From positions 1 through 16,334 of the forward strand of contig DCGZ01000116.1 of assembly GCA_002314675.1 (NCBI GenBank): a stretch of DNA of 16,334 bases, given 5' to 3'. Under the pieces are notes generated by a model. The model saw only the letters and a program-made list of their open reading frames with translations, was not told the DNA's origin and searched no databases. A program made the translations under genes and the position numbers. Below are positions 6,681 to 14,127 of the stretch, one piece after another. The number at the start of each line of letters is the position of its first letter. The first letter of the stretch is position 1. This DNA comes from Fibrobacter sp. UBA1765. GTDB taxonomy: Bacteria; Fibrobacterota; Fibrobacteria; Fibrobacterales; Fibrobacteraceae.

Positions 6681-7945
6681 TACGATTCCCACTTAATTGT
6701 TTGAACGAAAATGAATGTAGTAACAAAGTAAAGCAGGTTTTCGGCAGCGTAAGCGATTGTCGGTGCAAAAATGCCAATTTGGTGAGATAGCAAGATCGTG
6801 CAGACAACAAAGAAGATTGTAAAGAAGGTTTCTGCTATTGCGAACTTGCCCATTTGCTGTTTTGCAATCAATACCATGGCGCAACACCAGCCACCCGCTC
6901 TAAAAAAGTCGCCAATAAGCTGCCACTGCAACAAGTTTTCTGCGCTTGCAAATTCTGTAGAAAGGAACAAGGCTATAACAAAACTGCGGAACACAACAAA
7001 CAGCACTACACAAACGGCAACAAGCGCCAAAATGCGAAGTAGCAGCGGGTAAAATGTTTTACGGAATTCTGCGCGATTCATTTTGGCAGAAACTCGCGGC
7101 AAAAGAACAACACCTAGAGCCGAAGAAATCCCTACACTGAAAAAATCCGAGATTTTATAAATGCCCTGCCAAAGGCCAGCACTTTGCCAACCAAAATGCG
7201 AACCCAAATAGGAACGGACGATTGTCAACGCAATTGGCGAAAGTACCATTGGCAATAGGCCCATGGCAGCAAACTTGAGCCAAGGGATTCTGCTTTCAAA
7301 CTTGAACGCAATTGCAGACTTTAAATCTGGAATTTTAAAGCCCGCTCCCTTCGCTATTGGCAATGCGATTGCAACAGAAAGAATTGACTGTGTTGCAATT
7401 ACAGAAAGCAACGAAAGCGTTTGCGTATAAAGCAGGGCTATTACCCAAATGGTTTGTACAAGTGTCGAGCCAAGCGATATCGCTGCCCAGCGTCTATAAT
7501 GGCCAAGGCCATTCATTACCGAGGCACAAGCCAAGGTAAGGTTCGTTGCAGCAATTCCTGGCAACATAAGCAAAAGTGCTGCTTGAACTGCTTTTTCAGG
7601 AACCCCAGGGAACAAGGTCCTTAGCGGAGCAAAAAAAACTGCGAACGCAATCACAATAGCAACTGCAATCATTGCATATACAGAAATCCGGTAGCCACCA
7701 CGCCAAATTCCAAGGAGTTTATTCTTATCATCCTTGTTCAGTGCAGTCAAACTAACCCAGGCATTTTGTAAAGCAAGTGAAGAAGCGCCCTGAGCAAGTG
7801 CAATAACATTTTGAAACTGCCCCACAAGGGCAAAGGCCGCAGGGCCTAGCAACACGGCAAGCACCTTATTTACAAGAAACGCGCACAGCGTTCTAATTGC
7901 GGTCACACCTGCGGAGCCAAAGCAAAGTTTCCAAAAAGATTGCAT
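6680..7945 (-). CDS. wzx: Wzx-type polysaccharide flippase (O-antigen translocase)
   Basis: A multi-pass inner-membrane protein of the MOP/MATE-like superfamily that flips undecaprenyl-linked oligosaccharides to the periplasm. The 421-residue product is highly hydrophobic with about 12-14 membrane helices. Its N-terminus (FLVNKVLAVLLGPAAFALVGQFQN) resembles the WzxE branch of O-antigen/ECA flippases. The next gene is a glycosyltransferase coupled by a 1-bp overlap, and the gene upstream is a nucleotide-sugar aminotransferase, which supports a role in exporting an amino-deoxysugar-containing glycan. The reading frame is open to a TTG at 7960, but the ATG at 7945 fits the family N-terminus better. 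Neither start has a Shine-Dalgarno: the place is taken by a heptamer repeat array. Confidence 0.9.
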   Translation of the reverse strand: MQSFWKLCFGSAGVTAIRTLCAFLVNKVLAVLLGPAAFALVGQFQNVIALAQGASSLALQNAWVSLTALNKDDKNKLLGIWRGGYRISVYAMIAVAIVIAFAVFFAPLRTLFPGVPEKAVQAALLLMLPGIAATNLTLACASVMNGLGHYRRWAAISLGSTLVQTIWVIALLYTQTLSLLSVIATQSILSVAIALPIAKGAGFKIPDLKSAIAFKFESRIPWLKFAAMGLLPMVLSPIALTIVRSYLGSHFGWQSAGLWQGIYKISDFFSVGISSALGVVLLPRVSAKMNRAEFRKTFYPLLLRILALVAVCVVLFVVFRSFVIALFLSTEFASAENLLQWQLIGDFFRAGGWCCAMVLIAKQQMGKFAIAETFFTIFFVVCTILLSHQIGIFAPTIAYAAENLLYFVTTFIFVQTIKWES

Positions 7946-7950
7946 AAGAT

Positions 7951-8006
7951 CAATTAACAATTAACAATTAACAATTAATAATAAACAATGAATAATGAAC
8001 GATTAA
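7951..8006. repeat. Eight-unit heptamer array (CAATTAA) filling the wzx-aminotransferase gap
   Basis: Four perfect copies of CAATTAA (7951-7978) are followed in the same phase by TAATAAA, CAATGAA, a one-base step, TAATGAA and CGATTAA. The array runs from five bases before the wzx ATG to the stop codon of the aminotransferase gene (8003-8005 lies inside the last unit). It occupies the site where a ribosome binding site for wzx would be. Confidence 0.85.
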
Positions 8007-9142
8007 ACTTTGAATGAATTTACCGCATTAATAACAGCCTGAATTTCTTCTTCGGTCAAGAACGGGTGCAAGGGCAAGCTAAGTTCTTCTTTTGCAAGTT
8101 TTTCAGCTATCGGATACGAAACTCCGACATAGGCATTTGCATACGCTTTCTGTAAATGCGGTGGGGTCGGATAATGAATCAGGGTATCAACGCCATGAGC
8201 TTTCAAGTGTTCCCGCAAGGCATCTCGTTTTTCAGAATGCACAGCAAAAATATGCCACACACATTCATTCCTATTTTCTGCAGAAACCTTTGGTAAGCGT
8301 ACTAGCGGATTTTTTATTTCTGTAGAATAGCGCTCCGCCAAATCACGGCGGCAATTATTTTGTTTCGCAAGTTTCACGAGCTTTTCTGAAAGAATCGCAG
8401 CCTGTAATTCATCGAGCCTTGAATTTTCACCAATATATTCGTGCACATACTTTTCGGAAGAACCGTAATTTGCAAGTTTCCGAATTACGCAAGCAAGTTC
8501 GCTGTCATTCGTCGTTACTGCTCCGGCATCGCCAAGTGCGCCTAGGTTTTTACCAGGATAAAAACTAAAGCCCGCTGCATCGCCAAGAGTGCCTGCCATG
8601 CGGCTATCACGCGTCGAGGCTCCATGGGCCTGCGCCGCATCTTCAAGCAAAAGCAAGTTCCGGTCTTCTGCAAAACCGCGAAGCCTATCCATTGGGCATA
8701 GCCTGCCATACAAGTGAACTGCGAGAATCGCCTTGACTCGCACCTTGGCATAAGTTGCCTGGACAAATGCCTTTTCTACAGAGCCAAGAGTGAGAACGCA
8801 AGTTTCTGGATCAGGTTCTGCAGGAACCGGCACTAGCCCAGCTGCAGTAACGGCAAGCCAGGTAGCAATGAATGTATTGCTAGGCACAATGACTCCATCG
8901 CCACGATCAAGGCGACCAAGTTCCATGTAGCCCTTCAAAATCAAGGAAAGAGCTTCAAGACCGTTACCAACGCCAACACAATATTTTGTACCGCAAAAAG
9001 ATGCAAACTGATTTTCGAAATTTTCACATTCCTTGCCACGAATAAACCAGCCAGATTGAAGAACTCGGCTCATGGCATTTGCGATTGTATTTCCATACGA
9101 AGCGTTTACGCGCTCTAAAGGGTAATAAGGTACTTTTAGCAT
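8003..9142 (-). CDS. fdtB: DegT/DnrJ/EryC1 aminotransferase, probable dTDP-3-keto-6-deoxyhexose aminotransferase
   Basis: A PLP-dependent sugar aminotransferase. The 379-residue product has the fold-type I signature: EDAAQAHGA (167-175, Asp168 for the PLP nitrogen), FYPGKNLGALGD (194-205) with Lys198 as the Schiff-base lysine, and the N-terminal GWFIRGKECENFE motif. These details and its closeness to an FdtA/QdtA-type ketoisomerase point to the FdtB/QdtB group, which aminates C3 of dTDP-3-keto-6-deoxyhexose using glutamate; the symbol is therefore provisional. I chose the start at MLKVPYYPL (9142), the normal beginning of this family; the frame is open 21 codons further but that part has no family likeness. 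The gene is divergent from the acyltransferase at 9245, with about 100 bases between them. Confidence 0.9.
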   Translation of the reverse strand: MLKVPYYPLERVNASYGNTIANAMSRVLQSGWFIRGKECENFENQFASFCGTKYCVGVGNGLEALSLILKGYMELGRLDRGDGVIVPSNTFIATWLAVTAAGLVPVPAEPDPETCVLTLGSVEKAFVQATYAKVRVKAILAVHLYGRLCPMDRLRGFAEDRNLLLLEDAAQAHGASTRDSRMAGTLGDAAGFSFYPGKNLGALGDAGAVTTNDSELACVIRKLANYGSSEKYVHEYIGENSRLDELQAAILSEKLVKLAKQNNCRRDLAERYSTEIKNPLVRLPKVSAENRNECVWHIFAVHSEKRDALREHLKAHGVDTLIHYPTPPHLQKAYANAYVGVSYPIAEKLAKEELSLPLHPFLTEEEIQAVINAVNSFKV

Positions 9143-9244
9143 TTTCAAACAATATACAAAAATCATGTCATGAGTTATTATTACAAGCTCCAGATTTCCC
9201 GACAAACGGTTTCACTGCATTCCTAAATTTTCTACATTCAGGCC

Positions 9245-10240
9245 ATGTTCGATTTATTGCCTTACCAACCTTATTGGGATTCTCGTCTAGACCAGTTCGT
9301 AAAGGAGCAGTCCGTAAACGGGACTTTTTTGCAAACAAGGCAATTCTTGAACTACCACCCTAAAGAACGCTTTAAAGAAGCTACATTCGCACTAGAAAAA
9401 AGCGGAACAATCGCCGCTTATTTCCCTGGTAACGTCACCGTCGAAAACAGCTTTGTTTCGCACCAAGGTTCCACGTTTGGTGGCCCCGTTTTTAACAAGG
9501 CGTTCTACAAGGCATCGCGCGTTCTTGAAATTTTAAAGCAGGCCGACGAATATTTCACAGAACATTACAAGAGCGTCCGTTTAAAGCTTACGCCACAGCT
9601 TTTTTCTAAGGAGTCTCCAGATCTTATAGAATACGCCATGGAGCACCTCGGCTACAAACGAAATACAGAACTTAGCGCCTACACGCCTTTGACTGCAGGC
9701 GACCCTTTAGACAGTTGCGACAAGGAATGCCGACGCATTTTTAGGCAATCCGAAAAAAGCAATGTTACTTACAGGGCTTTTGAAAACGCCGAAGACTTTG
9801 AAACATTCTACAAGTTCCTTGAAATTTCAAAGGCAAAGCACAACGCAAAGCCGGTACACACGCTGGAAGAACTGTACGATTTGCAAAAGCGCCTGAACAG
9901 CGACCTTGACAAAAAATACAGGCCCATTGAACGCATTCGCTTTAGAGGTATCTGGGTTGAAGGTCGCTATGTAGCAGGGATGATGTTATTCGCTTTTACA
10001 GAGACGAATTCAATTCACGCCCAGTACATAGCTCCTGATGACAGCTTCAAGGAATTCCAGCCAACAACCTGCCTTTACGTAAATGCGCTTCGCGAAGCTG
10101 CAAGGCAGAGCTTTCAGAATTTTTCCTGGGGAATTTCTACGGAAAATGGCGGTGAATTCTTGAATGAAAATCTTTTTAGATTCAAGGAATCGCTAGGCGC
10201 AAAAGCAAGCGTGAATGTCACCTACACCAAAGAGTTCTAG
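9245..10240 (+). CDS. FemAB/GNAT-like acyltransferase, candidate sugar N-acyltransferase
   Basis: The 331-residue product has the look of the FemAB-like, two-GNAT-domain acyltransferases (BioF2/Acetyltransf_6 type) that are common in polysaccharide clusters. Family-like motifs are SHQGSTFGG (72-80) and KPVHTLEEL in the second half, with FRGIWVEGRYVAGMMLF typical of a GNAT beta-strand/turn. It probably transfers an acyl group from acyl-CoA or acyl-tRNA to an amine. Its position between the ketoisomerase and the aminotransferase suggests that it acylates the 3-amino group of the sugar they make; this is inference, since the characterised partner FdtC is a left-handed beta-helix enzyme instead. 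It is one of only two plus-strand genes. No strong ribosome binding site is seen (CAGGCC before the ATG). Confidence 0.85.
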   Translation: MFDLLPYQPYWDSRLDQFVKEQSVNGTFLQTRQFLNYHPKERFKEATFALEKSGTIAAYFPGNVTVENSFVSHQGSTFGGPVFNKAFYKASRVLEILKQADEYFTEHYKSVRLKLTPQLFSKESPDLIEYAMEHLGYKRNTELSAYTPLTAGDPLDSCDKECRRIFRQSEKSNVTYRAFENAEDFETFYKFLEISKAKHNAKPVHTLEELYDLQKRLNSDLDKKYRPIERIRFRGIWVEGRYVAGMMLFAFTETNSIHAQYIAPDDSFKEFQPTTCLYVNALREAARQSFQNFSWGISTENGGEFLNENLFRFKESLGAKASVNVTYTKEF

Positions 10241-10306
10241 TTTTTGGTAGCCGATGGTACCAACAACGGGGTTTTGCGCATTTTAGTACCACGCGATGAC
10301 AAATTT

Positions 10307-10714
10307 TTAACGATTCACTTCTTTGATAAAGTCTTCGTATTCGTATATGTAATCAGCAGCATTGTAATGTTCCGAGGCAAGAACCATGCAAACTGCCCCG
10401 CTTGAAAAGTTTTCAATTTCACGCCAGGTCATTGTCGGAATGTAAAGGCCCTTATAACTACGGTTCAGCGAAAACTTCTGGCGAGTCTTTCCATTGTCAA
10501 GAACAACATCAAAACTGCCACTAGCAGCAAAAATAAGCTGGCGCAATTCGCGATGCGCATGTCCACCGCGAGTAGAACCGCCCGGGACATCGTACAAGTA
10601 GTAAAGTCGCTTGATATCAAATGGAATGAGTTCGCCGCCTTCAACAACGCTCAAGTTGCCACGCTCGTCATGGACAATCGGGATATCGATAATCTGTGGT
10701 TCATTCCAATTCAT
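10307..10714 (-). CDS. fdtA: Sugar 3,4-ketoisomerase (FdtA/QdtA, WxcM-like cupin)
   Basis: The 135-residue cupin matches the FdtA/QdtA family, which converts dTDP-4-keto-6-deoxyglucose to a 3-keto-6-deoxyhexose. The key stretch is RLYYLYDVPGGSTRGGHAHR (36-55) with the catalytic-type His52 and His54, followed by the cupin strand QLIFAASGSFDVVLDNG. Which C4 epimer it forms (galacto as FdtA, gluco as QdtA) cannot be told, so the symbol is provisional. Its product is the substrate of the aminotransferase at 8003-9142. It is the last gene of the operon that begins with chorismate mutase, only three bases after the mechanosensitive channel gene, an odd place for a sugar gene. No clear terminator follows in 10241-10306. 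Confidence 0.92.
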   Translation of the reverse strand: MNWNEPQIIDIPIVHDERGNLSVVEGGELIPFDIKRLYYLYDVPGGSTRGGHAHRELRQLIFAASGSFDVVLDNGKTRQKFSLNRSYKGLYIPTMTWREIENFSSGAVCMVLASEHYNAADYIYEYEDFIKEVNR

Positions 10715-10717
10715 AAG

Positions 10718-11911
10718 TTAACCTAAATTTTCTTGTTTATGTACAGGGACCCATTCACCAGTTACCAACGAAGGGTACTGGAAAAGTTTCAATTCAAACT
10801 TTGAAAGCGCAGCAATCAAATGGTCAAAAATATCCGATTGAATGTTTTCATATTCCACCCAGTTCGTGATATTTGTGAAGGCATAGATTTCTAGCGGTAA
10901 GCCTTCGGCAGTCGGTTGCAACTGGCGCGTCATAAGAGTCATCTTCTTGTGAATCTTCGGATTGTTCTGCAAATAGGCATTGCAATAAGCCCTAAAGGTT
11001 CCAATGTTTGTCATGTGCGTCTTATTTAGCATCAACGGATCTTCAGAACAATTCTGCGCACCAAGTTCACAGACCTTTTGCTTTAAGTAAGGGGCAAGAA
11101 TTTCAATCTTAGAAAGGCGTTCCACCTCTTCGTCAGTCAAAAAACGAATGGACTTTACGTCGATAAACAGGGAGCGCTTAATGCGCCTGCCACCGGAATC
11201 CACCATGCCTCGCCAATTCTTGAAAGAATTGGTAATGAGGTCATAAGCAGGAATAACAGAAACAGTCTGGTCCCAGTTGCGAATCTTAACAGAAGTAAGC
11301 GTAATATCGATTACAGTTCCATCAGCATCATGTTTTGCAATTTCAATCCAGTCACCCTTGCGAAGCAAATCCGAAATGTTAATCTGCAAGCCCGAAACAA
11401 CGCCAAGGATAGAATCCCTAAAGATCAAGATCAAGACGGTTGCCGCAGCACCCAACGCAGAAAGTATGAATACGGGACTCTTGCCGCTAACTTGAGAAAT
11501 AATCAAGACTACGCAAACGCAAAAGGCTATAAGCTTTAACGCCTGAAAAAGCCCCTTCATGGGCCTAGACTTTGTGCGTTCATTCCGGTCATTGTAAAAT
11601 TCAACAACATTCAAAAATGAGCTAAAGACCCGCAAGCCGACAATGGCAAACCAAATGCTAATTGCCTTCGAAACGACTTCAAAAGCAAAGTCATTTGACG
11701 GGAGCACTTGAGGCAAAGCGGCAGAAACAATTACACCAGGAATAAGCAAGATCGCTTGTGACACCACTTTTTTTTCAATGAGAATGTCATCAAGTTTATT
11801 CTTTGTTCGCTTGGCCACAGCGCGAAGAATCCGCATGCCAATAAAATGCAGCAGCAAATAAATTCCAAGAGCTACACCAAGTGTAATCGCCAGGTTATAA
11901 TACTTTTCCAT
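10718..11911 (-). CDS. ybdG: MscS-family mechanosensitive channel, YbdG type
   Basis: An inner-membrane channel that opens under membrane tension to release solutes on osmotic downshock. The 397-residue product has about five membrane helices (roughly 6-28, 52-70, 78-100, 121-140, 145-166), the last being the Ala/Gly-rich MscS pore helix (ILSALGAAATVLILIF). The soluble MscS beta-domain follows (about 185-235). The stretches NWDQTVSVIPAYDLITNSFKN (212-232) and SGGRRIKRSLFIDV (239-252) are characteristic of the YbdG/MscM branch. Its length fits YbdG (about 400). The start shares one base with the nadK stop (TAATG). Its presence in an aromatic-acid/NAD kinase operon is not explained by function. 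Confidence 0.93.
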   Translation of the reverse strand: MEKYYNLAITLGVALGIYLLLHFIGMRILRAVAKRTKNKLDDILIEKKVVSQAILLIPGVIVSAALPQVLPSNDFAFEVVSKAISIWFAIVGLRVFSSFLNVVEFYNDRNERTKSRPMKGLFQALKLIAFCVCVVLIISQVSGKSPVFILSALGAAATVLILIFRDSILGVVSGLQINISDLLRKGDWIEIAKHDADGTVIDITLTSVKIRNWDQTVSVIPAYDLITNSFKNWRGMVDSGGRRIKRSLFIDVKSIRFLTDEEVERLSKIEILAPYLKQKVCELGAQNCSEDPLMLNKTHMTNIGTFRAYCNAYLQNNPKIHKKMTLMTRQLQPTAEGLPLEIYAFTNITNWVEYENIQSDIFDHLIAALSKFELKLFQYPSLVTGEWVPVHKQENLG

Positions 11912-12789
11912 TACATCCCCAATTTCGGCTTACCGCTCCAGCCAAGCTTTTCCCTTAGAGCATCCATAAAGCCGTGTTCAATGCGAATGAACGTGGTTTC
12001 GTAATTACTCTTAGTCATAACCACATACTCCTTCGGTTGCATAGAATAGCTAATACGGCCATCAAAAACAAGGCGCGAAGGAACATCGCCAATAGAAGCC
12101 ATGCGGCATTCAAGTGAAGCAGGCATCACAAGAGGGCGCATAGAAAGGCTCGATGGAGCAATCGGCGTAAGCACAAACACTCCCGAAGACGGGAAAATAA
12201 GAGGACCGCCGGCAGAAAGGTTATATGCGGTGGAGCCTGTCGGGGTCGAAAGAACAAGGGAGTCAGCCCAATATTCAGTCAAATGCTTATGATCCAAATC
12301 TACAGTCAAGTTCACCATGCGTTCAGGGCCATCGGCTCTTACAAGCACTTCGTTCAAGACAGTTTCCTTGAACAGCAACTTGCCTTTTTCATTGTAGATT
12401 TTTGCATCCATCATGATGCGTTTTCGTGTCTGGAAATTGTCGGAAAGAATTTTATCCAGGGTATCTTGCAAGTCTTCGGCACGAGTTTCTGCAAGGAACC
12501 CGACCTTGCCTGCATTCACGCCAAGAATCGGGACCGATGTTCCAAGGGCAATACGGGCTGTAGAAAGTACAGTTCCATCGCCGCCAACGGCCAAAAGCAA
12601 GTCTACAGAACGCATAGTCTTATCGGTAACCACGCGGAACGGCCTTGCAACAAGTTCCCTTAAAGCCTCATTCACATAAAAATGAATTTCAGGATGCAAC
12701 TTGGCCCATGCGGCAATTCCTTCCAGAGCCGAGATCAATTCATGACTCTTCGCCTTGAATCCGACAACACCAATCTTAGAAAGCTTCAT
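11911..12789 (-). CDS. nadK: NAD kinase
   Basis: It phosphorylates NAD to NADP in the cytoplasm, the only known route to NADP. The 292-residue product has the hallmark GGDGT (69-73), GVNAGKVGFLA (90-100), the NE pair (146-147) and the glycine-rich STPTGSTAYNLSAGGP stretch (181-196). VFDG (241-244) is the conserved C-terminal motif. The usual GDG before the STPTGS motif is ADS here (175-177), a mild departure that keeps the Asp. Length is normal. The ATG directly follows the TAA of the EPSP-synthase-like gene (TAAATG), so translation is probably coupled. Supply of NADP fits loosely with the prephenate dehydrogenase gene in the same operon, but TyrA cofactor preference is not shown. Confidence 0.97.
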   Translation of the reverse strand: MKLSKIGVVGFKAKSHELISALEGIAAWAKLHPEIHFYVNEALRELVARPFRVVTDKTMRSVDLLLAVGGDGTVLSTARIALGTSVPILGVNAGKVGFLAETRAEDLQDTLDKILSDNFQTRKRIMMDAKIYNEKGKLLFKETVLNEVLVRADGPERMVNLTVDLDHKHLTEYWADSLVLSTPTGSTAYNLSAGGPLIFPSSGVFVLTPIAPSSLSMRPLVMPASLECRMASIGDVPSRLVFDGRISYSMQPKEYVVMTKSNYETTFIRIEHGFMDALREKLGWSGKPKLGM

Positions 12790-14118
12790 TTAAGCCTCCT
12801 TGCCACAAATTGCAGCAATGGACTCTCGAACTCGAGGGAACATCTTATCGGTTTCTTCAATTCCCTGAATTTCTACATGCACCTTGACTCTTGCTGCAAG
12901 AATCGCCAGAGCAAGGCCAACGGTCGGGAACCCGATACAATCAAATTCGCCGACATCAAGTTCTTCCTTACCGCGAATTACAAGACCATCTTCATACACG
13001 CCAATTTCTGCGCCAGTCTGTCTCAAGTTTGCTGCCAGTTTTTCTAGAAGCGGCATCGCACGGGAAACTTCTTCGGCAGGCAAATGGAATATCGTTTCTT
13101 TTTCGGCATAGCAAGCAGCAATGGCAAGCAATGGAATTTCTTCAACAGCAATCGCCATGTTATCGCCAGCGAAATGGCACCCCTGCAAACGCTTATTGCC
13201 AATGGGCTTTACGAGGACATCGCCATAAGGTTCGCCATAACGTTCACGACGTCCAGAAATATCAAAGTCGGCCCCCATGCGCTTTAGCACGCTAAACGCG
13301 GCAGCACGGCTACCGCCAACAACAACATTTTTAATTACTTCACCCTCCTTGTTTGCAGAAAACAAGGAGGCAATTGCAAGGGCAAGTGCTTCTGTCACAT
13401 CGCCAGGAATAAAGTATTCTCGCGATGTCATGATCTTGGTTTCGCCAAGGAGAGTTCGCCAGGTGCGTTCAAGCTTAAGGCCCTTAGCCTTGGCCAGGCG
13501 GCGAGAAAGTTCATCCTTGAGTTCCGGAGTGTGAACCTCGAACTTCATATTGGCGCCAAAGTACACAAGCATCGATGAAAAGGAGTCGCGTACAGAAAGT
13601 TTTTCTTCGAGCGAAACCTCACGACCTTCTACAAGTGCCGAAAGCAAGGCAAAGTTCTTAGCCAAGTACGGATAGCCGCCAAAGCTCGCCTTCTTGAGTG
13701 TCGGGATACGTTCCGAAAAATGGAACGATACGGAATTTTCAGTTTCTTCTTCGACAACGGCAAAGGCAATCTTTTTTAGCAGTTCCACCTTGAAGGCAAA
13801 ATCACTGGAACCATTTGCAAAGATCGTAAAACGAGTTTCCTTGTCCTTGCTTGCCAAGGCCCAAATCAAGACCTCCGCATTAAGCGAAAATCCGCTAGGC
13901 AAAATTGTCGGCACCTTGTATTGCAAGCCAACGCCTTCAAGCAAAAGCTGGTTACCAACTTCTCGATACGCTAGTCCAAAATCCTTAAGGGCTTCTGCAA
14001 AACGTTCAACTTCGGTTGTCTTCTTAAAATCATCAACAGAGGTACGGCCATTCACGAGCAGCGCAAGTACAAGGCACTGTTCAAGCATTTCCCTATCTGA
14101 ATTAACACTCCATTCCAT
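12790..14118 (-). CDS. EPSP synthase-like protein with degenerate active site
   Basis: Length (442 residues) and pattern match 3-phosphoshikimate 1-carboxyvinyltransferase (AroA) along the whole chain: SMLVYFGA (182-189), IPGD (237-240), LKRMGADF (278-285), EEIPLLAIAACYAE (326-339), LRQTGAEI (365-372) and KMFP (425-428). By my manual alignment to E. coli AroA, most substrate-contact residues are changed: K22/S23/R27 are R9/E10/Q14; the GNAGTAMR loop is GFSLNAEV (R100 to V83); D313 is E326; the KETDR box is lost near 353-357; and H385/R386 are P398/T399. The equivalents of S197 (S175) and K411 (K425) remain. It is probably not a normal EPSP synthase and may be a pseudoenzyme with a binding or regulatory role. 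It sits nine bases after tyrA and abuts nadK. I give no symbol for this reason. Confidence 0.85.
   Translation of the reverse strand: MEWSVNSDREMLEQCLVLALLVNGRTSVDDFKKTTEVERFAEALKDFGLAYREVGNQLLLEGVGLQYKVPTILPSGFSLNAEVLIWALASKDKETRFTIFANGSSDFAFKVELLKKIAFAVVEEETENSVSFHFSERIPTLKKASFGGYPYLAKNFALLSALVEGREVSLEEKLSVRDSFSSMLVYFGANMKFEVHTPELKDELSRRLAKAKGLKLERTWRTLLGETKIMTSREYFIPGDVTEALALAIASLFSANKEGEVIKNVVVGGSRAAAFSVLKRMGADFDISGRRERYGEPYGDVLVKPIGNKRLQGCHFAGDNMAIAVEEIPLLAIAACYAEKETIFHLPAEEVSRAMPLLEKLAANLRQTGAEIGVYEDGLVIRGKEELDVGEFDCIGFPTVGLALAILAARVKVHVEIQGIEETDKMFPRVRESIAAICGKEA
13344..13370 (-). other. Perfect 11-bp hairpin enclosing AAGGAGG inside the AroA-like gene
   Basis: CCTCCTTGTTT (13344-13354) and AAACAAGGAGG (13360-13370) are a perfect inverted repeat around a five-base loop. 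In the minus-strand mRNA the 3' arm contains CAAGGAGG, a full Shine-Dalgarno. No U-run follows, so this is not a terminator. Confidence 0.6.
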
Positions 14119-14127
14119 TTATACCTG

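Noticed and set aside
9143..9244. Divergent promoters between the aminotransferase and acyltransferase genes
   Set aside because: Promoters are expected here, but the best pairs (TTTCAC-17-TACATT on plus; TATATT alone on minus) match too poorly to call.
10241..10306. Possible bidirectional terminator between the acyltransferase and ketoisomerase genes
   Set aside because: There is a 6-bp inverted repeat (TGGTAC/GTACCA), but the loop is over 20 bases and no T-run follows on either strand.
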